Assembly: GCA_946811185.2 (NCBI GenBank)
Contig: OX328110.1
Location: forward strand, 11,636,516 to 11,700,515
Reading direction: 5' to 3'
Source of the DNA: Hippopus hippopus
Taxonomy: Eukaryota > Mollusca > Bivalvia > Cardiida > Cardiidae
Length of the DNA stretch: 64,000 nt
Below the pieces are notes generated by a model, which had not been told where the DNA came from, searched no databases, and saw only the letters and a program-made list of their open reading frames with translations. Made by a program: the position numbers and the translations under genes. This document shows, piece after piece, positions 62,823 to 64,000 of the stretch (the stretch's first letter is position 1; each line of letters opens with the position of its first letter).

Positions 62823-62986
62823 CCGAGACTGTTCTGTAACTACACCTATAATTAAAGGTGGTGAACCTTGCAATTCCTTCTGCACTATGATGAATTTCCA
62901 GCCTCTAATAAAGTACATTTTCCACTGCAGTGTGATAGGGTAACCAATAAATGCTCTCTGTGAAACCTCGAACTGTAGTTCTGGCA
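62823..62986 (-). CDS. Ig-superfamily gene, exon 1 visible (first half of Ig domain 1)
   Basis: The 164-nt exon lies between acceptor TTGATATTCCCTAG and donor GTAAGT. It is entered in phase 1 and left in phase 0, joining exon 2 in frame. It encodes the A-B-C strands of a V-like domain: VSQRAFIGYPITLQW, then KMYFIRGWKFIIVQ. In a standard V domain the 'ITL' strand is followed one residue later by Cys; here the position is Trp. With the matching Val in exon 2, domain 1 lacks the usual disulfide pair. An upstream exon (signal peptide or another domain) must supply one base of the first codon and is not found in 62987-64000. The open frame has no ATG near its start, consistent with an internal exon. 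Confidence 0.8.
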
Positions 62987-63046
62987 CTAGGGAATATCAA
63001 ACAAACCATACTTCAAAAGACACATTAAATTAACCACTGTCATATA

Positions 63047-63601
63047 CACTCAGCAAAACTTATTAACCGCCACTTTTCTTTCTCCTACAAAATTGACCAA
63101 GTAATAGACAGGTAAATGGAAAGAAATTGTAACATGTATCTTGACGATAGCGATGGTATTGTAATGAAAAGATTCTCGATTCTGCGAACAGAAGGCATGT
63201 CTTTTTAAAAATAGCGAAAACACGTCGGTTGCGCATGCGTGGTGTCTATATGCCAAAACTGGAAAAAAAGAGAAGCTTAATTTACTAAATTTTGTCAGCG
63301 ATAAGAAAAAACACGAAAATTATTTTCTGCGCAAACATTTAATTCAAGAAAAAAAAGTATGAAGTTTTCTAGAATTTGATTTTACAATTTTCAATGTTGA
63401 GTGAATGGAGGTTAAATAAGCTCCTTTAACAAGAACAAGTCAGTAAGTTCTTTTCAGACTTAGGCATGCTTTTACACTGATCAATCTTTGTGCAAAAAAT
63501 CAAACCAGATGAAACATCTACTTTCTGGAAAGTGATGTAAAACAAATGTCTACGGAGATTTACAGCTTAAAAGTGGCGGTTCACAAGTTTTGCTGAGTGT
63601 G
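63047..63601. mobile_element. MITE-L, 31-bp TIRs, TA-flanked
   Basis: Left CACTCAGCAAAACTTATTAA then CCGCCACTTTT; right is its complement with two differences and an extra CA. TA precedes the left end (63045-63046) and follows the right (63602-63603). The 555-bp body has no transposase. Tc1/mariner-like by TIR and TA only. Confidence 0.75.
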
Positions 63602-63658
63602 TAACGTATGCAGAAACTCACATCAGCTATGATCTAGACACACGACAAACCAAGATAC

Positions 63659-63795
63659 CGTACTCTGTAAAAAGGGAGCTTGATGCATCTGCAAAAAGTA
63701 TCGACCCATGTCAGTCTGCGCAGTCCGCGCAGACTGACATGAGCCGATACTTTTTGCTATTTGTAAATTTTCTGCATGTCAAAAGACTGTTATGT
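63659..63795 (+). mobile_element. MITE-E, 3' part replaced
   Basis: CGTACTCTGTAAAAAGGGAG and hairpin CATGTCAGTCTGCGCAGTCC, where GTCAGTCTG/CAGACTGAC differ from the family in both arms. It stops at MITE-M. Confidence 0.8.
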
Positions 63796-63796
63796 A

Positions 63797-64000
63797 GGAG
63801 CACATTTGTCTCGGAGCACAACAGTTTTCCTATTGAGTAGAATTTTAGTATAGATAGAATGTGAGATAAATGTGCTTCGAGTGTCCTTCCTATTGCGTGT
63901 CAAACACATCTGTCTCATTTCCAATTTGTCGCAAATATGAATGTTTACGAGCACATCGGTCACACCTCGTGAGACAAATGTGCTCCGAGACAAATGTGCT
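63797..64000. mobile_element. MITE-M, inverted repeat cut by window edge
   Basis: GGAGCACATTTGTCTCGGAG at 63797 is inverted at 63979-64000 (ACAAATGTGCTCCGAGACAA). The motif GACAAATGTGCT is doubled at the right end. The element may continue past the window. Confidence 0.65.

Noticed and set aside
63050..63256. 68-residue frame as the missing 5' exon of the Ig gene
   Set aside because: It lies inside MITE-L, starts at its TIR, and has no signal-peptide-like start or matching phase-1 donor.

Overview
This is a eukaryotic, non-coding-rich window with no bacterial-style gene layout. It is AT-rich and full of short palindromic transposons (MITEs), tRNA-derived SINEs and simple repeats, with a few spliced exons. 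The SINE tail (a 'gctgtcgccgtgatatgact'-like motif ending in (ATCA)n) and the hairpin repeats look like those of bivalve molluscs. From memory, a heterodont bivalve such as Dreissena would fit, but this is unverified. Family letters (MITE-A to MITE-M, SINE-1, SINE-2) are my own labels.

Genes. The only convincing host gene is on the minus strand at 58528-62986. Four exons with canonical splice sites and matching intron phases encode two immunoglobulin-like domains of a probable cell-surface protein; its 5' and 3' ends are not identified. A second candidate coding exon (33813-34114, minus) ends in a strong splice donor and sits in a stretch free of MITEs. At 56335-57854 lies a complete but dead Tc1/mariner element with near-identical inverted ends; its transposase has two in-frame stops and altered catalytic positions. 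The many short open frames elsewhere are chance frames through repeats.

Layout. 1-22 kb is dense MITE-A, MITE-B and MITE-E with purine-rich and tetranucleotide arrays, two nested clusters (630-1501 and 7297-7955) and a Tc1-related MITE (5053-5263). 23.0-24.85 kb is an 18-bp minisatellite. 25-34 kb has a CTGA/GACC array, diverged ~105-bp tandem repeats and several precise nested insertions. 34-56 kb is MITEs and SINEs, often one inside another. 56-58 kb is the Tc1 element. 58.5-63 kb is the Ig gene with repeats packed in its introns. 63-64 kb holds a 31-bp-TIR element and another hairpin cut by the window edge.

The repeats form a small ecosystem. Families A, B, C and G are bounded by TTAA, as expected of piggyBac-type cut-and-paste elements; K and L carry TA-bounded ends like Tc1/mariner; D, E, F, H and J are palindromes of unknown class. 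No autonomous source for the TTAA families lies in the window. Insertions with clear target duplications give a relative chronology: MITE-B and MITE-F are hosts, with MITE-A, MITE-C, MITE-D, MITE-G and both SINEs landing in older copies.
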